A stretch of DNA of 64,000 nt from Adiantum capillus-veneris (GCA_014529385.2 CM043964.1:109271587-109335586), one strand, 5' to 3'. Counted from the first letter of the stretch, positions 1-11,420 are shown. The notes: generated by a model not told the origin, from the letters alone. A program made the numbers and translations.

Positions 1-700
1 TATATCAAGTATAGCTTTTTCAATATTGCTAGTTTCTTGTGACAACTACATGCATTTTGTAGGTAGTAAGCATATCTAGTCATAAGGATCAAATTTGGCT
101 AGATATTGAATAGTTTCTATGGGATTCTACAACACATAATGTTGAACCCAGTTTTTTCATGTTTGTTGTATTTAGCACTTCATCTTTGTCCCCAAGATTC
201 CCCTTGGTAAGAGATGTATTATTCTTTTGACATGGTCCATGGCTCCTTATGAACCTAAAGGACAATAGGGAACTAATAAAACATGCATTTATTATTTGTA
301 TTGAGCGTGGCTATAGAAACTTTGATGATAGGTTTGCAAAATGGTAAAAATTCAACTTTTTTGTACCTATTTCTTTTGGCAAAACAAAAAATAGTGAGTG
401 AGAAGAAATCATATGTTCTGATCACCAACCCATTGAAGTTAACTAGGGAATTTATCTCAAGTCCTACATTATTTTTATGCAACAAAACGTAAGAAATGAC
501 TGTTTTGATGAAAATGTAGCGGTCCATCAACTTTGGAGGCTTGGTGTGACCAAAAGATGAGAAATTTTACAAGTTTCTTATTTTTTCCATGTGTAGTAGG
601 CCTTGAACTATAACCTCATGAAAGGATTTTACAAAATGAGTGGATCTACTATGGTTTTGGAGGTTTTTTTCAAAACCCTGAAAGGACACTTTTATGTCCT
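1..700. other. No supportable gene
   Basis: AT-rich sequence with only short frames on both strands (the longest about 90 codons), none resembling a known protein. It lies downstream, in the minus-strand sense, of the gypsy protease remnant and probably holds decayed element sequence. No LTR end or primer site is visible. Confidence 0.5.
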
Positions 701-706
701 GTTACG

Positions 707-1330
707 TTACCAACCTAGTGTTAATGAAACATTAGGACCTTTTAGGGATTCTTTGACAAAAATCATGTACGCAGAAACTAAGCTTTTTATTGATTTATCA
801 AGGGCGAGAGGATTTACAAGTGGTATAGTACGACCAGACTCATTAGCATCTATATACATATTCTTTCCCCTGTAGGTGAAGTAGATTCTCCTTTCAGGGA
901 ACTTCATATTGGCAGCCATGCATTTGAACCATGGTATCCCTAGGATAGCATCCTCATGTTGGAGAGGAGAGATAAAGAAGTCTTCTTTGTCGACATAGCT
1001 TTGGACATGAAGCCTCAACTTCCCAATCAAGGGAGTAATGGAGGCTTGTTGTCCCTTGAAAGCGGCATCGGCAGTTACAACATCCCCCATCTCAAAAGCT
1101 TGAATGCCCAACTTGGTGGCCAACTCCATTGATATGAAGTTGAGAGTAGAACCAGGGTCAAACAAGATGAAAGCATCATGCTCCCTTACCTTTCCCCAAG
1201 CATAGGAGAGAGGTGATCCTTTGCAATGAGTATCCTCTTTTGGAGCTTCAATAGTGGAAGCTCTAGGGGTCTCATTGCGAGCATTTGTTTTGGGGCAAGA
1301 ATGATAGCCATGTCCTTTGCTCCCCACACT
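707..1330 (-). pseudogene. Ty3/gypsy retropepsin (protease) remnant
   Basis: Aspartic protease domain that would cleave a gypsy Gag-Pol polyprotein. The active-site loop reads LFDPGSTLNFIS (D-P-G-S in place of D-S/T-G-A) near + position 1150, and the C-terminal flap/exit motif ILGIPWF lies near 935-950. The second half of a zinc knuckle (GHGYHSCP) precedes it near 1310, in a different frame from the first half (CFKCGE) of the upstream gag, so a frameshift separates gag and protease. After the domain the frame runs into stops near 707 and no RT follows downstream. Family assignment is strong; the copy is clearly inactive. Confidence 0.82.
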
Positions 1331-2415
1331 TAAAACATTTGTGATCCTTGCGAAAAGTTTCAAGCTCTTTAGGAGAGAGTTTATTTTTACCTTTGTAAAC
1401 TCCTTTCTCCTTGGACCAAGTGTTGTGGTTGTTGTTGGAATGGCTGTGGGAAAAGTTTTGGGCATTAATTTTTCCCTTTGCATCACTTTTGTGTTTATTT
1501 TCCATGGGTTTGACATTCCGTCTAACCCCTAGTTGGAAATTGATGCATGAAGCAACCATGGCATGGTGGATTACTTCGCTGATAGAGTTAGGCCATTGAG
1601 AGTTGACATACTCGGCCATCTCTTCAGGTAATCCCACACAAAATTGTTGTTTTTGCTCAGCAAAGTCTATCTTTTGAAATACAATAGCCTTGAGATGTAA
1701 ATCCCAAAACTTGTCCACATATTTGTGGATAGACTCTGCCATTTGGTGAGCACTTTGTCCTTTGCATCGCTTGCAAGGGATTGCTTCATGATGGAAACTC
1801 ATAGAGTTTTCCATGTCTTTGGGGCTTTGCCATTGCCATGAAGGCTAGCCCACCATTGACGAGCCGATTTTTGGAAGTGCATAGTTACATGGCATAGCTT
1901 GGAGGACTCCGTGAAGCCCTCGTCTCCAAAGGATGCATCAAATTGTTGGATGAAGGCCAATACTTTGTTGGTAGCACCAAAGGTGCCATCATAGGTGAGA
2001 AAAGTGATACTCTTTCCTCCCTCTTTGAACTTCTTGAGCTTTTGTGACCTTCACCATGGAGGGTAAGATTTGCAATGTCCTCCCCTCTTATATTCTCTAG
2101 TAGAATAGCCATAGCTTTCATCGGTAGAGGAGGAAGGTGAAGAAGGTGACGTCTTTCTTGCCCTTTTCTTCCTTGGTTTCTTTCTTCCCTTTTGGAGTGA
2201 CGAGGAGAAGGACTATGGGTTAACCGTTTCCTCTTGGGAGGAGTTGGCGATCTTTTAGTCCGCCTTCTTTGTGGAGCCACATCTTTGGAGGAATTTAGGG
2301 ATTCATTACTTTCTTGATCTTTGGATTCCTCCTCTCGTATGGTAGAGGGTCTTCTTTTGGGGGTCTCTTCAAGAGGCCTCGTAAGCTCTCTCTCCTCTTG
2401 GAGAGGAAAGGACAT
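1272..2415 (-). pseudogene. Ty3/gypsy gag (capsid + zinc knuckle) remnant
   Basis: Structural Gag of a gypsy element. Read on the minus strand it starts with a Ser/Arg/Lys-rich segment (2415-2100, with PTPPKRKR and SPSPRHSK), then a retrotransposon-gag capsid domain: ITFLTYDGTFGATNKV and SARQWWASLHGNGKAPKTW near 2010-1815, then a helical part with KYVDKFWDLHLKA and FAEQKQQFCVGLPEEM, then the start of a CCHC knuckle (CFKCGE, about 1340). Stops and frame changes near 2055 and 1815 split it into at least three frames. The N-terminal end abuts another element's integrase at about 2415. Confidence 0.8.
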
Positions 2416-2419
2416 CCCC

Positions 2420-3260
2420 ACCATTATCTTTCTTTCAACTTAGAGAAGGTTGCCCACACACCCCTGTGTCCAGCCCATAGACTCTTATGAAAATGTTGCC
2501 TTAGCTTTACTTGAGTCTCTTTTTTACATATAACCCTTTGTGGTGTAACACCTTTTGTTTAGGATGCTTTCACAAGTAACTATCCCTCAAAAAGTACTCA
2601 TATGCTTTCTTGCATATCTTCCTAAATTCTTGTTTAAGCCAATCATCCTGTTTTGTTATAGTACTCAAGTAGCTTCCAATAAGAAGCCAATCACCTTCAT
2701 AAAGCTCTTTCAAGAACAATTCAAGTGGATTAGTCATGCAGACATTGTCACCTTTGACATGAGAGATAGAATAGAACTTTGTGTCCACATCATCTCCCTC
2801 ATCAGTCATTTGTGACTCATATTCATACCTTGCCCTTGATAGCATATCTGCCACTGTATTGTCTTTACTTGCAATGTGCTTAAACTCGGGACTCAAGAAC
2901 TTAATGTAGGCAATCCATCGCAACATAGCAATGTCTGGCATTGAGCAGCTTGTAATCATCCCAAGAAGTGGTAGACAATCTGTTTCTACCACCACACATG
3001 CACCAATTAGGTACTCTTTCCCATTTTTCAAGGCTGTAACCATACCCCATAACTCTCTCTTTATTTGTGGATAGTTTCTTTGGTGGGCGCGTAGTACCTT
3101 TGCTCCAAATCTCACCACATACAGGTGTCCTTCTTCGTCATCTTGCCCTATTGCCCATCAATCCCTATAGGACTGGTGTCTACTGTCACAACTACTGGCC
3201 TTTGACACTCATAGTTTACTTTTCTCAAATTTGGTGTTGGCTGAAGCAACTTCTTTAGCT
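2420..3260 (-). pseudogene. Ty3/gypsy RNase H and start of integrase
   Basis: RNase H part of a gypsy polyprotein, which removes the RNA strand during reverse transcription. Motifs: VTVDTSPIGI near 3180, YPQIKRELWG with the catalytic Glu near 3060, VVETDCLPLLGMI near 2970, and a C-terminal IASKDNTVADMLSRA near 2850. It continues through a linker (ICKKAYEYFLRDSYLW) into the N-terminal part of integrase, where degraded GHRG-like and LKERYWW-like words are visible at 2490-2425. The integrase stops abruptly there and a foreign gag begins. One frame is open from 3118 to 2570; both sides are frameshifted. Confidence 0.85.
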
Positions 3261-4150
3261 TTTTCATGGATTTTACATGTGCTTCTGTCCATTTAAACTT
3301 TTGATTCTTTCTAAGAAATAGATAAACATGATCATCTACATGTGCATAGTGTGGAATCCAAATAACATAAAAGACACATGCTCTCAGAAACCTTCTAACC
3401 AATTGATGCTAGTGCATATTTTTCTCATTCTTTGGATGACATCTGACTTTGTTGGACAAGGTTTCCTACCATATGGCCTGCACATGTGCCCCACAATGAG
3501 CACTTCATTGACACCAAACATAGGATTTTTCCCTTACAAAGTAAGATTAACTTCTTTGGACCTGGAATTTTTTTTATCACAATCATTTATGTGATTTACC
3601 ACAAACTTGCGATATCCCTTGAGATCCAAAGCTTCATCTTTCTCACTTTCTTCAATAGGTAAATCATCAATGAAAGGCATTGTGATTTAAGGAATAAAGT
3701 CACATAAGACTTTATATATCCCATTCATCATATGTGCAACTGATGTGGTTGTTCCCGGTGCAAGGTACACATTCTTACCAAACCTAAAGGTGTTCTCATG
3801 GTTGTCAAGTCTCTGCTTTTTATTGCAAGCTAAAATTGATCATACCTTGAGTAGAGATCCCTCATTGAGTAAATTGCCCTCCCTGCAAATGCCTCTGCAA
3901 ACTCATCCACAATCGGTCATGTACCTACATTTCTAATTGTCACCTTGTTCACTGGTTGCATATCTTGGATGAAGCGTAGAGCACCATTCTTCTTTGGAAC
4001 CCGTGAACCACCTGTTTGAGTATGGAGCACAAGAAGGCTCCAAAATCCCCATTTTGATCTTTTCATTCAATAGCTCTACTAACTTGGACAAATGAGCCTT
4101 TGGAACCGGAATAGGCCGCATATTTCAAAGCACATGAGGTATTGTAAAAA
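3148..4150 (-). pseudogene. Ty3/gypsy reverse transcriptase remnant
   Basis: Reverse transcriptase. N-terminal fingers: RPIPVPKAHLSKLVELLNEK, GILEPS and APYSNRWFT at 4120-4010; then a shifted frame with AGRAIYSMRDLYSRYDQF near 3890-3830 and RTPLGLVRM near 3790; catalytic box MPFIDDLPI at 3680-3655 (F-I-D-D instead of Y-x-D-D); then VGHMCRPYGRKP near 3480 and the thumb RRFLRACVFYVIWIPHYAHV at 3400-3330. Stops and frameshifts at several points make it non-functional. Same pol lineage, by motif style, as the integrase at 19.2-20.4 kb. Confidence 0.85.
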
Positions 4151-4364
4151 TTACCATAGGAGCTACAATAGAAGGATCAACACATCCTATCTCATGTGGC
4201 TCAAATGCAAAAGCCTTACCATGCTTTGAAAGCATTTATTTAAATCACTTTGTCTCCTCCTGTGTTAGAAACTCCTTGCAACCAATGTGCAACTCTTGAA
4301 AAGACTCCTTTGTGATGGTGTACCCAATCTTTTTAGGTTTCCTCGAACTTGGTTTCAAATAAGC

Positions 4365-5300
4365 CTACTCAATATTTTCCGTGTTTTTGGGTGGTAAGGG
4401 TGAAGCTACTGGTTTCACCTTCTTTGCTACACTCTTGTATGTAGTTTCAACATGGACTTCTGGGTCAATTGTTTGCTTAAAACATTGGTTTTCTTTAAAG
4501 GCTTCTATGACTTGATACATTTTCAGAGAGCATACTTCCACAACTTCATTTTCAAGATGCAAACTAGAGTCCATTATAGCATCAAGCTCACCCATAGTAT
4601 CTACAGAAGAAACTTGCTCACACAAACCCAAAAAATTTTTAATAGGCTGTAGCAACCCACTCTCTTTCATGTATTTGTACATTATGTACATATTTACTCT
4701 CACATCTCTTCAAATCTTCAAGTTTTGTAAAACATACTGATCCATTCCTTGTTACCAAGGAGCCCATTGAGAAAGTTCCACTTATTTTTGGATTATGCGA
4801 GACCCTTTTTCTTTCTGTACCATTGTAATCCTGCTTTACAATGGTACTTGGCTAAAATCCATCATTTCCCTATGGTCATGGAACTCTTTGCTCACCTTTG
4901 GTAGAGGACGATCTCTGAGGTTGTCATGATTTCTTTCATGGTTTACACAAATTGTGAGAAATTGAACAGTATGTTTACCATCTTTGCTTCATATCCTGGC
5001 ATAAGCTGAACCATCATCCATTACCTTTCTTTCCATTCAAACTCCCACAATCTAGGGTTGTCCAAGGATAAGATGATATGAAGACGTGTCCTATATTAAG
5101 AAGTTTTGCTCAACCTTTACATCACTTATTGTCACCTTTACACTTGGACATGCTACATACAATTCACCTGATGAATTATTTTCCACTCTGACCATCCAAC
5201 CATGTCTGTGTCCATTGGCCATTTTAATTTTTTGTAAAGACTTTTTGACATTATATTTATTTCAGAACCATGGTCAATTGAGGCAACAAATGGTTCTTCA
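4365..5300 (-). pseudogene. Ty3/gypsy protease and protease-RT linker
   Basis: A second gypsy retropepsin, separate from the one at 0.7-1.3 kb. Active site DHGSEINIMSKSLY at 5275-5235 and C-terminal ILGQPW-like motif (here with a stop after GQP) near 5070. A region with one 112-codon frame (4703-4365), rich in Glu and Lys, links it to RT; I recognise it only by position. Together with the RT and RNase H downstream it forms one minus-strand pol running from 5300 to 2420. Gag for this element is not visible upstream (above 5330). Confidence 0.75.
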
Positions 5301-5385
5301 AGATCACCTACCTTGATTAATGTCTCCATAGTAGCCCGTGCCCAATGCTGACAAGTTTGACTAAGGCTTTGAATATTTTTGTTGT

Positions 5386-6009
5386 ATGTATGATTTGTGC
5401 ATGCCCACAGAGCGGGATTTGTTGTTCTTTAGGTACCTCTACGTTCCCAAGGAAGTAAAACAGTTCTTAGCTTGGGTTGTGGGTTGGAAAAATATTTACA
5501 TTTGGAGTTCAGCAATGCTGAACAGAGTGGATAGAATAATCAAGGCAGCTTTTAAGGGACTTTGTGAATACTTCAGCGGATGGGCTGGACAATAGTTGTG
5601 TAATGTAGTCACATTCAAAATGGTAGGTGGAAAACCAGTCTTTTTCAAGAATCTGCAAAATTTTCTAAAGCTGGTTCTACGATACGATACGCAAAATGTG
5701 CTATTGATCGACAACATTTTTTATAAATTCCATTAAAATTTTCCTGGTTCCTACATCATTGTACCTGGCCTAGAGGATCAGAGTAGTGAATTCTTGTCTA
5801 GGGATTTGCAAGAGGTTCTTGACAAGTGGCATGATGCTATGGATCGGTCAGCCGAAGCTTTCACCTTCAATGCGAAGCCTACATCAGAGGACAACTATGT
5901 TAAAGCTGCACTCAAGCGAGATGGAAAGACGACTACTTATAAAGAATACTTGACAGGGGCACATTTGAGGCCAATGGCTCTTTTAGCCCTAGTAACTCAT
6001 CCTTAAAAA
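5386..6009 (+). pseudogene. FCP1/NIF-like (HAD) phosphatase domain fragment
   Basis: A single reading frame runs 207 codons with only two in-frame stops (TAG 5593, TAA 5734). It resembles the FCP1 homology (CTD phosphatase-like, HAD superfamily) fold: EVKQFLAWVVGW and NIYIWSSAMLNRV (motif II-like SS region, about 5446-5535), GLCEYFSGWAGQ, GGKPVFFKNL, DTQNVLLIDN (the motif III/IV region, 5683-5712), then a family-like tail with FLSRDLQEVLDKWHDA. The N-terminal catalytic DxDxT loop is absent. The uninterrupted frame without introns suggests a processed or retro-captured copy lying between mobile elements. It is the only host-gene-like sequence I can support. Identification is from motif memory; a profile search would settle it. 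Confidence 0.6.
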
Positions 6010-6360
6010 GCTCATGTAATTTTAGGAAGCCAAGCTTTGTAGAAAGCCCTTGTACTGCCATGTTTTGTCATTACAGCTTAACGCTCTCTAACCCATGTAT
6101 ATGCCTACTTCCCATGAGGGATGGTTTTTTGGATAACATTTTGAATGCCTCTATATTGAGTGATTAACATGTCATTTATTGGCAAGACGAAAGTTGAATT
6201 TATAGTTATTCCATTATGTTGATTTAACATGCTTTGCAATCTAGTTTTTGTGCTTTGGACTCAATTTATGTTGTGGGTTGTGTGTGTTTGGTTGTGGTTG
6301 TGAATGGTGCCAGACACGTAAGTTAACTGTTTTTGAGGCCATGTTGTGTGGTCATTAGAG

Positions 6361-6745
6361 GCACTAGAAAGTAAAAATACAGGTACCAACCAAGGTACTT
6401 GGTGCACCTGATGTGTAGGGAGGTATTTTAAAAGGGAACTTTCAAAACACCCACAATGGTAGTTTAGGGTACCCTATTTGCAGACAGATACATGTGAAGA
6501 ATGATGGGAGACTAACAACAATGGTACTTAAAGTAACTAATTTACATATATGTTCCATGCATGTTACTTTAAGTACCTAATCTGCACACTTCTACATTGT
6601 AGAACATGCATTAAAAACTAGTCATTGGTACTTTGAGACTACCTGGATACCCCCTTTAAGTACCTGAACAAGCAGTCAGATGCTCGAAACTTGAACTGTA
6701 TTAAGTTTTAAATTACTTTGAAGTACACATGGTGGTACAATAAAT
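6361..6745. repeat. GTAC-cored motif array (copy A, left)
   Basis: Nine GTAC tetranucleotides fall in about 380 bp, mostly as GGTACTT, AGTACC or GGTACC, in both orientations. The array borders the transposase-like remnant on its downstream (minus-sense) side. Similar arrays lie at 8940-9790 and 34441-35400. Confidence 0.7.
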
Positions 6746-6950
6746 GGGAGATAGAAAGTTTGTTGTCATCACTCTAATATCATGTGAGAAGTGGCGGTGG
6801 GAGAGAGAGAAGCACACCACACATGGACTATAGAAAGAGAAAAGAGAACTAGGAGGCTACTTTTGTGATTAGGTGTTTTGGGAGAAATCAGGTACAACAA
6901 AAAATAATTGCAGCAAAACAATCATTTATTAGGCTCAAAGATACAAAAAC

Positions 6951-8850
6951 CTACAACACCGTTGGCATGCTGTTGTACACATTTTCATAAACCTCTAGAG
7001 ATAATCTGAACTTATATGTCTCTCCATGCAAGGGTTCCAAAGGTATCTTACTGGATTGAACCAAGTGCCATGCCAATAACACTTTTGGATGGCCAGGAGG
7101 TATGTAATAAACATCCTTGGTACCATCGACTAGCTCATAGTAGTAGCCCTCAACCAAATAGGAGTTTAAAAAAATGCAGCTGTCCCAAGAATCTCTTAGA
7201 GCTTGTGTTGTTTAGTATTTGTCCTTTGAGCACCTCAAGAGTCTGCTCTGTCTTTATTCGTATTCGTGGCAAAGTTGTCACCTACACACACAACATCACT
7301 AATGGCATCATGATGTCCACCACACATAGGCAAATGTGATCCTTCATCGTCACTTGAATAATGAATTTCTTCAAGGGTTTGATGGCGATATACTGCCAGT
7401 TTTTGACATGTGTGTTGTTAAGGCATTGCCTCCAAAGTTGTGACATACAAAACTGACAAAAAAATGAGAGAGCTGCAAAGTACACACTTGTCAGTCCTAG
7501 AGTGTCCATTCACACAATGCAAAGAGTGTGACCCTTCCATTCGCTTGCAATTCCATTTCCTCTCCCTCGTCACATTGGCCGCTTCGACGTCCCAAAAAAG
7601 TTGAGTCACCTCTGACCGGGTGTTTTCATTATGAAATTTATGTTTCAAGAAACTAACTACATCCTTCACACACTTCATGTGCCATGCATCAGGTTTCAAT
7701 TGCTCATGTGTCAAAGCCTTCTTGACAATTGCACCGGACCCATCATGCTCTCCTTTGCCATGACCCGATGCAAAGAAACTCCATAGCATCTCAATGCCAG
7801 TCAAAAAGTAGTACCTAGATCAATGACACGTCGCAAAGGCTAGGAGAAAACAAGAAACTGGATATCACGTTCAAGAGATTAGAGAAGCTAGAATACCTTG
7901 ACACAAAGAAAAATGGCATGGATGCCTTGAATTGCATAGCACACCCATTTGACTAGACCATTGCTGCTTCAAGGAGTTGAATCCTTGCTCTTGTAGCCAC
8001 ACACTATGCAAATGCATACAATGCTACACAAACAATGTGTCATGCTCTTTGTCATCAGAGATGTAAAAATGTATATACTTCAACACCCTGTCAGCCTCGT
8101 CTCGCACATAGGTGATGTGCACCAAGATTGTGACTTGTGAAGAGTACCAATGCATTGATTGGATTTCATTTTTCTCCTTGAAAGAGTAATTCTCAGTAAA
8201 GTCTATAACAAAGACTACCACGTCTCTAGGAAACCTTTGAATGTAGTTTTTGAATTGCTGAAATTGCCACCTAGCAATAAAATTGTGTCTGATGTAGGTG
8301 GTTAGATACTTTTTAAGGAAGGATGTAAAATCTGCACATCCCATTTCCTTGACCATTAGATCCTTGCACTTCTTGCCGTCTTGATGGGCTGATGCAATGT
8401 CTTCAAACACCTTTACCGAAATCTCTAATACATTTTTAGATTCTTGTTTTGGAGAGAGCACTAACCGCTGCGATCCACATTGATCACACTCTCCCTTCAA
8501 GCAAGAGAGCTTATGAAAGGTAGAATCATCTCACTTTGAACATAATACCATCTCAACCAATCTGTTGATGCTATCGTGCATGTACGGAGTAGCTCCACAC
8601 TTTCCTAGATCCTCTTTTATGAAGCATACTTGACACTTGCAGCCACACCCTTCACTGTGCACTCATGTCTTGCTTTGTCTCATCTGGTTGAATGCATCCT
8701 TCAAGTATATCATTTGTATGTGAGGAATGCAACAACAAGTGTAACTATCCTTCAACTTGCAAACAAACCAAGGCTTCAATCCCTCAAAACATTTAAGAGA
8801 GATCTTGATGTGTGAGTATTGCATTTGGAATCTCCTATAAAATTCCACCT
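6951..8850 (-). pseudogene. DDE-like transposase of an unnamed element (copy A)
   Basis: Minus-strand coding remnant. In order: a Cys-rich stretch (KPWFVCKLKDSYTCCC, KCQVCF, GECDQCGSQ) at 8780-8460; then RFPRDVVVFVIDFTENYSF near 8220 with a DF-E-N motif; EIQSMHWYSSQVTILVHITY; ISDDKEHDTLF near 8050; a degraded SNGCAMQFK (normally SDG-x-SQFK in my memory of this family) near 7930; GIEMLWSFFASGHGKGEHDG near 7800-7740; and a tail with VYYIPPGHPKVLLAWH near 7110. The DFxEN / SDG / GHGKGxxDG series looks like an RNase H-fold transposase found in many uncharacterised eukaryotic proteins; I cannot name the superfamily. Stops and frameshifts (about 7800-8024, 7420) and an apparent D-to-N change show decay. 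Confidence 0.6.
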
Positions 8851-8939
8851 ATCCAATGAAAAGAAAATCTCATCAAAAGTTTGAGGCTGTGTTAAAGTCA
8901 TTTGCAACTTGAACATGCTACATAACATGGTATTTTTAA

Positions 8940-9790
8940 ACCTTTTGTTAGGTACTAAAATACCAAAGCCACTGTAAATGGTACTTTATGAAGTACCAAT
9001 TTTGCAAAAGTACCTAAGTCCTTGAAATTGATAATTTAATAAGTATCACAGAGAGTATATTTAAAGTACCTATATACCTAGAGTTTGTACTCCAAAAGTA
9101 CATGTTGGTGGTCGCATGCTAGCTTCTACTTAATCTCAAGGTACTTTTGAAGCTTCCAAGTAGCCCAAGAGAGTCTATTGGTATGTATTGTCATAGTTGT
9201 AAAGGACCTATGAGTTTACAAAGGTAGTTTTAAACTACCATTAAATGTACATTCGTTGTCCAGGAGGACCCTCATAGAACTTATGAGTTTACATTGGTGC
9301 TTTTGAGCACCAACCCCTTTGACATGGTAGTATTACTAGCATCTACATGTAAGTACTCTAGGTAATCTTCAATGTAATATATTTCTACAAGGCACATGTA
9401 GCAAAATTGGTAGTGGTGAAGTACCTAGTCTATGCATTTTGGCCCAATGCACTTTTTTTTTTTTTTGCCTTTATGTATACGTGAAGTACTTGTTTGACCT
9501 CATGTTAGCTTTCACCCAGGGTGAAGGTATTCTTCATGGTTCTAAGTATTTTAGGAGATCCATGAGTATATATTGGTGGTTGAAGATTTTGTATATATTA
9601 TACCTATGGTGCTTGCTATGATGATAGTAAAATATATTTGAGTTTATATTGGTGCTCCAAGAGTACCAAAAGATTGCCTTCTAGAGCGTACACATCTCTA
9701 GGGCTTCACAGGCAACATTATACATGATGTAATACTCCCTAAATGCAGTTTTACTACCTGTATGCATGGTACCTATACTAGAGCATGCAA
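8940..9790. repeat. GTAC-cored motif array (copy A, right)
   Basis: About fifteen GTAC cores in 850 bp, about four times chance, as AAAGTACC/GGTACTTT-type words in both orientations, interspersed with a loose repeat ('TGAGTTTACATTGGTGC'-like) near 9210-9300, 9560 and 9640. It separates two coding remnants of copy A, so it could be an intron or a subterminal binding array. No ORF of note. Confidence 0.7.
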
Positions 9791-9799
9791 GAGAACAAA

Positions 9800-11042
9800 A
9801 TAATTCAATAACTTTTAAAGCATACCTGGGACTCTTAAATCAAATGTATTGGATGCTTTATGTAAGGTTTTCACACCAGACGCTTCAGACACACATCATT
9901 TTTTTTGGGGACACTCGCATCTTCGTCTTCCAAAAAGCTAACACAATGTCTCTTATTTTTCTACGTGATGCAATGACTTTAAGGCTTTTCACATCGGCAT
10001 ATTGCAATGGAAGTGCTCCCGCTTCAGCCTCTTGTAGTTGTAAATTAGCTGCTACAAAATTCCATCGTGTAGCCTTGTGAACCTTGCCATCTCTGAATTG
10101 CTTATAGATCTTGATGGATCCCCTTCGCTATTCACCAACATCATGCATAAAGCTCTTTTTAGCTTCATCTCCTCCTCAGACAAGGATGCTTTGATTTTGG
10201 TGATTGTGCCTTGTGTTGGAGAGTATAAACTTCTCTAATCCACAGTGCAGCCGTAAAAAAGCTGGCTTCTCTAGAAGCAATTGAAAGGTGGCTTTCTTAC
10301 CTTCTCAATTCATGCCTTTTGTAGATTCTTGCCAGCAAAGCACCATTGTTTTGCAAACTATACTCATATCTTTAAGGATTGACAAGCATGATGCATCTCA
10401 TTCTCTTTTTCTTTGATGACTCTCTCGTTTCATCATGGCCCAATATTGTTGCATCCTATGTGTGACTTCCTTGAAAATCGTGATTGAGTGCGGCCATGAG
10501 GGGAGATCCCATCATTTCTTGGATTTTCCTTGACATGATCGTGAGATGAGTGAGACCACTCCATTGGATTTGAAGCTTGCTGATGGTAACCAAAACCATT
10601 GTCTACAATTATTGGCTGCCCGATAATGTCGTGATCATTTGGAGGATGGTGTTGGTGTCCAATTACTACTCCCATGGACGTGGGCTACAATCCAAGTTGA
10701 AGGATCTACCAATGCTGCTAGTGCAACACAACCCCCTCTTACAAGGTGCTCTCACCCACACAAAAATGTTGCTACTGAATTTTGTCTCCCAACTCATGCT
10801 TCCATCCACGGGTAACCATCCACCTTGAGTGTAAAGAGAAGGCGGCCACATCCAAGCCACACAAACATGGGGTAGAGTAGACAAAAGCCTTGTCCTTTTG
10901 AAGGTTGGAGTACACTGGTTGCAATTTTTGAGTGCATTCTCATCAAGCCAGCGACGTAGACGTCATTGAGGTAGATGGATATGCAAGCCATGCTTGCTTG
11001 CTTCAAGAGAAGGAGAGATGAGGGTAGATTGCTGAACAGCAT
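9800..11042 (-). pseudogene. Upstream coding remnants of copy A
   Basis: On the minus strand near 10130-9960 there is a protein-like frame with RDGKVHKATRWNFVAANLQL and LQEAEAGALP followed by VKSLKVIASR; I do not know its family, but its composition is clearly coding-like. Further upstream, 10433-10675 and 10666-11042 hold His/Pro/Ser-rich minus-strand frames without recognisable domains. By position they match the coiled-coil ORF of copy B (35.5-36.3 kb), lying between a GTAC array and a GA tract. Confidence 0.4.
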
Positions 11043-11045
11043 GCA

Positions 11046-11046
<1 letters not shown>

Positions 11047-11113
<67 letters not shown>
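11047..11113. repeat. (GA)n microsatellite, 67 bp
   Basis: An uninterrupted GA run. A GA run also occurs at the matching position in copy B (36802-36888). Confidence 0.95.
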
Positions 11114-11289
11114 CACTCAGCTACATCAACACGCATGAAAGGTAGAGGGATAGACATTTCAAGAAATCAATAAAGTGGTTGGAGCCAACATTTCAAAAAA
11201 ATACACATAAAGCGTAGTCTCACAAGAACATCTTCAAAAGTGTGCTAAAGCACCATCCATAAATGCCTCACAAAAGAAGTGTTAAGGAC

Positions 11290-11328
11290 ACTAATTTTTG
11301 CACCACCTTTTCATGCTATCACCCATAT
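11290..11328. repeat. Block shared by copies A and B
   Basis: The stretch containing CACCTTTTCATGCT and TCACCCATAT is nearly the same as 37166-37213. It links the two GTAC-element copies beyond their GA tracts and may mark element sequence near one end. Confidence 0.55.
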
Positions 11329-11420
11329 AGATGCATATATCAATGTCTATACTCATAGTGCTATGACCATAAACAATGATGCACATATCAACATTATCGT
11401 CCTTTTTTTGTGGCAAACCT

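Noticed and set aside
10963-11157. Ser-Leu repeat ORF
   Set aside because: Same artefact of the GA/CT run.
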